Assembly: GCA_964580305.1 (NCBI GenBank)
Contig: CAZOKL010000087.1
Coordinates: 1-8,421, forward strand
From: Phocaeicola_A sp964580305
GTDB taxonomy: Bacteria; Bacteroidota; Bacteroidia; Bacteroidales; Bacteroidaceae
Direction of reading: 5' to 3'
DNA: 8,421 nucleotides
Shown piece after piece: positions 6,626 through 8,421 of this stretch. Every line of letters begins with the position of its first letter. The stretch's first letter is position 1. The position numbers and the translations under genes were made by a program. The notes beneath the pieces were generated by a model. It did no database searches. It saw only the letters and a program-made list of their open reading frames with translations, and was not told where the DNA came from.

Positions 6626-7729
6626 ATGGAACGTAATAAAATAAGAGTAGCCATCACACAGGGTGATATTAACGGTGTGGGATATGAGGTGATATTGAAG
6701 ACATTCTCTGATCCTGCCATGTTGGAGTTGTGCACACCTATTATATATGGGTCTCCTAAAGTGGCAGCCTATCATCGCAAGATGATGAATATTCAGGTCA
6801 ACTTTAACACTGTGAATACGGCTTCAGAGGTTGTGCCTGGCAAACTGAACATGGTGAGTTGTGCGGGTGATGAGTTGAAAGTGGAGTTCTCCAAACCTTC
6901 GGAAGAGGCTGGGCGTGCAGCTCTTGATGCACTGGATCATGCTTTGGCCGATTGGCGTGCCGGATTGGTTGACGTACTTGTTACAGCTCCAATAAATAAG
7001 ACGACTATTCAGTTGGAAGACTTTCATTTTCTAGGTCATACAGAATATATCCAGAAACGTGTAGGTGATGGTTCCAAGACATTGATGATTCTGATGAAAG
7101 ATGATTTTCGTATGGCTCTTGTTACAGGGCATATACCGGTGAAAGACATTTCTACTACCCTCACACGGGAACTTATCGAGGAAAAACTTGCCATTTTCAA
7201 CCGTGCTTTACGCATAGACTTCCGCATCGAATGTCCACGCATCGCAGTGCTTGCACTCAATCCTCATGCCGGCGATCACGGACTGTTGGGACGTGAGGAG
7301 GAGGAAGTCATCATTCCGGCATTGGAAGCAGCTCGTAGCAAAGACATTCAGTGTTTTGGCCCTTATGCGGCTGATGGTTTTATGGGTTCGGATCAACTGA
7401 TGGCTTTTGACGGTGTGTTAGCCATGTATCATGATCAGGGACTGGCGCCTTTTAAGGCTTTAGCTGTGGATGAAGGGGTGAATTTTACGGCTGGCTTGTC
7501 TCTCATACGCACTTCTCCAGATCATGGTACGGCTTACGATATTGCCGGTAAAGGAGTTGCATCGGAGGCTTCATTTCGTTATGCTGTTTATGCAGCTATT
7601 GACATATTCCACAATCGACAGTATGACAAAGAATGTCGGACTAATCCTTTGCGTAAACAATATTATGAGAAGCGTGATGACAGTGATAAGTTGAAATTAG
7701 ACGCTGTTGATGATAACGATGTTCTTTGA
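6626..7729 (+). CDS. pdxA: 4-hydroxythreonine-4-phosphate dehydrogenase PdxA
   Basis: This 367-residue cytoplasmic enzyme oxidises 4-phosphohydroxy-L-threonine with NAD. The product loses CO2 and is condensed with deoxyxylulose phosphate by PdxJ in the DXP-dependent route to pyridoxal phosphate. The N-terminal motif is TQGDINGVGYEVIL (11-24), the Bacteroidetes-like version of GDPaGIGpE. TAPINK (120-125) follows. The three metal-binding histidines are H138 (FLGHTEY), H214 (LNPHAGD) and H269 (MYHDQG), and the C-terminal TSPDHGTAYDIAGKG (296-310) is conserved. The acidic tail (about 350-367) is variable and low in complexity. It is the second gene of the rlmN-pdxA unit and is followed by a terminator. 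GC content drops towards its 3' end. Confidence 0.96.
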   Translation: MERNKIRVAITQGDINGVGYEVILKTFSDPAMLELCTPIIYGSPKVAAYHRKMMNIQVNFNTVNTASEVVPGKLNMVSCAGDELKVEFSKPSEEAGRAALDALDHALADWRAGLVDVLVTAPINKTTIQLEDFHFLGHTEYIQKRVGDGSKTLMILMKDDFRMALVTGHIPVKDISTTLTRELIEEKLAIFNRALRIDFRIECPRIAVLALNPHAGDHGLLGREEEEVIIPALEAARSKDIQCFGPYAADGFMGSDQLMAFDGVLAMYHDQGLAPFKALAVDEGVNFTAGLSLIRTSPDHGTAYDIAGKGVASEASFRYAVYAAIDIFHNRQYDKECRTNPLRKQYYEKRDDSDKLKLDAVDDNDVL

Positions 7730-7763
7730 TTCCAAAATTACAAATTAATAAATTAATAAATAA

Positions 7764-7800
7764 GGCTGGTTCTGCTTACGGAATCAGCCTCTTTTTGTTT
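7764..7800 (+). terminator. Intrinsic terminator after pdxA
   Basis: The arms GGCTGGTTC (7764-7772) and GAATCAGCC (7781-7789) form a 9-bp stem with one G-U pair and an 8-nt loop. A T-rich run (TCTTTTTGTTT, 7790-7800) follows. It lies 34 bp after the pdxA stop. The other strand also has T-rich sequence after the stem, so it may weakly stop transcription coming from the SDR remnant. Confidence 0.88.
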
Positions 7801-7932
7801 AATTCAAGATGTTTAGGGATATTCAGTAAATGTCTCTACATAATATGGAGCAAACATGTTCGAGTGTTTGTCCCGAAGAACCTCGGTCAACAATTGCATG
7901 CCAGTATGTTTTCATTACTGTTGCCTCGCATG

Positions 7933-8313
7933 TTATATGGCAAACGTGTTGAAACCTCCATTAACAACAGCTATCGTACTAGTAACAAATTTTGCTGCAT
8001 CGCTCATTAAATAATGTATTGTTCCACAAAGTTCTTCAGGATCGCCCATACGTCCAAAGGGCGTCTGCCTTATAACATCATTGCCTCTTTCTGTATATGA
8101 ACCATCAGGATTTGTTAGCAACGCACGATTCTGTTCCGTTATGAAGAAACCGGGAGCAATGGCATTAACACGGATGCCCTCTCCAAATTTCTTTGCACAC
8201 TCCGTTGCTATAAACGCCGTGAAGTTACTTATGTCGGCCTTGGCTGCAGTGTATCCGCAAACACGTGTCATCGTCGGAACGCCGCCATCTTTGATGTTGA
8301 AAAGTTCATTCAT
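7933..8313 (-). pseudogene. Remnant of a mannonate-oxidoreductase-type SDR with a large in-frame internal deletion
   Basis: The 126-residue frame carries the C-terminal half of a short-chain dehydrogenase. It has YTAAK (21-25, the catalytic YxxxK), GIRVNAIAPGFF (46-57), QNRALLTNPDGSYTERG (61-77), GRMGDPEEL (87-95) and the tail VNGGFNTF. This pattern fits the roughly 270-residue SDRs annotated as D-mannonate (fructuronate) oxidoreductase in Bacteroidetes, which interconvert fructuronate and mannonate in hexuronate breakdown. Residues 1-9 (MNELFNIKD) match the usual extreme N-terminus of that family but run directly into GGVPTMTRVCGY. About 140-150 residues, including the TGxxxGxG NAD-binding motif, the NAG motif and the catalytic serine, are therefore absent. 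An in-frame TAA at 8328-8326 rules out a longer start. The product cannot bind NAD in the normal way and is probably non-functional, unless the gap is an assembly error. Positions 7801-7932, downstream, hold no recognisable gene. Confidence 0.75.
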
Positions 8314-8406
8314 GATTTTAACAATTTAATCCATATTGTCCAACAGATTTACGATGCCAGTTTTCCCTAAAAACAGTGATATTTACTTTAATCTGCCACT
8401 ATATTA

Positions 8407-8420
8407 TTGGTTTATACCAA
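8407..8420. promoter_or_regulatory. Inverted repeat, possible GntR-type operator
   Basis: TTGGT (8407-8411) and ACCAA (8416-8420) form a perfect inverted repeat with a 4-bp centre, about 95 bp upstream of the SDR remnant. It resembles the TTGGT/ACCAA half-sites of hexuronate regulators (UxuR/ExuR) in enterobacteria, although those have a 2-bp centre. Such a short repeat could be chance, and it lies at the window edge. Confidence 0.2.
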
Positions 8421-8421
8421 G

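Noticed and set aside
7742..7762. Short AT-rich tandem repeat (AAATTAAT twice)
   Set aside because: Two copies in an AT-rich gap before a terminator are expected by chance.
7823..7915. Minus-strand frame of 30 codons (begins MKTYWHAIVDRG), 17 bp after the SDR remnant
   Set aside because: It is too short, with no homology I recognise; it could be a decayed fragment of a following gene but cannot be supported.
7726..8010. Open plus-strand frame of 94 codons overlapping the pdxA end
   Set aside because: It passes through the terminator hairpin and into the SDR remnant on the other strand; its composition looks non-coding.

Overview
The window looks like chromosomal DNA from the Bacteroidales, most likely the Prevotellaceae. 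The evidence is the gene families (a GT2-DUF4922 fusion, a SpoIID/LytB protein next to an AmpG-like permease, the rlmN-pdxA pair and a mannonate-oxidoreductase-type SDR), the lack of Shine-Dalgarno sequences, and two matches to the Bacteroides-type -7 promoter element TAnnTTTG. The species cannot be named from this sequence alone.

Layout. (1) 1-361 is mostly non-coding. A possible partial minus-strand gene runs off the left edge. Positions 169-352 hold a regular array of eight 23-bp units, each a 12-bp palindromic core (best form ACTCCCGGGAGT) plus an 11-bp unrelated spacer. (2) 362-5394 is a compact three-gene minus-strand operon. In transcription order it encodes an 815-residue protein (GT-like region, GT2 domain, DUF4922/HIT-GalT-like domain), a SpoIID/LytB-type protein overlapping it by ATGA, and an AmpG-like MFS permease 3 bp further on. 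(3) 5395-5551 is a divergent promoter region with back-to-back -7 elements. (4) 5552-7729 is the plus-strand pair rlmN (23S rRNA/tRNA m2A methyltransferase) and pdxA (vitamin B6 synthesis), closed by a good intrinsic terminator at 7764-7800. (5) 7933-8313 is a minus-strand remnant of a mannonate-oxidoreductase-type SDR. Its typical first nine residues are joined in frame to the region just before the catalytic YxxxK, so the NAD-binding half is missing.

How the genes may work together. AmpG-type permeases bring anhydro-muropeptides into the cytoplasm, and SpoIID-type enzymes cleave denuded glycan strands. Their tight coupling with a glycosyltransferase/nucleotidyl-transfer fusion suggests a unit for murein-glycan turnover or sugar salvage. 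The SpoIID protein has no visible signal peptide, so it may act on imported glycans inside the cell. That is inference. The rlmN-pdxA unit is housekeeping. Base composition changes sharply near 5.4-5.5 kb: the operon is clearly GC-rich (about 60% or more by eye), and the right-hand part falls to the mid-40s and lower.

The most unusual feature is the 23-bp palindrome array at 169-352. The deleted SDR gene and the GT2-DUF4922 fusion come next.
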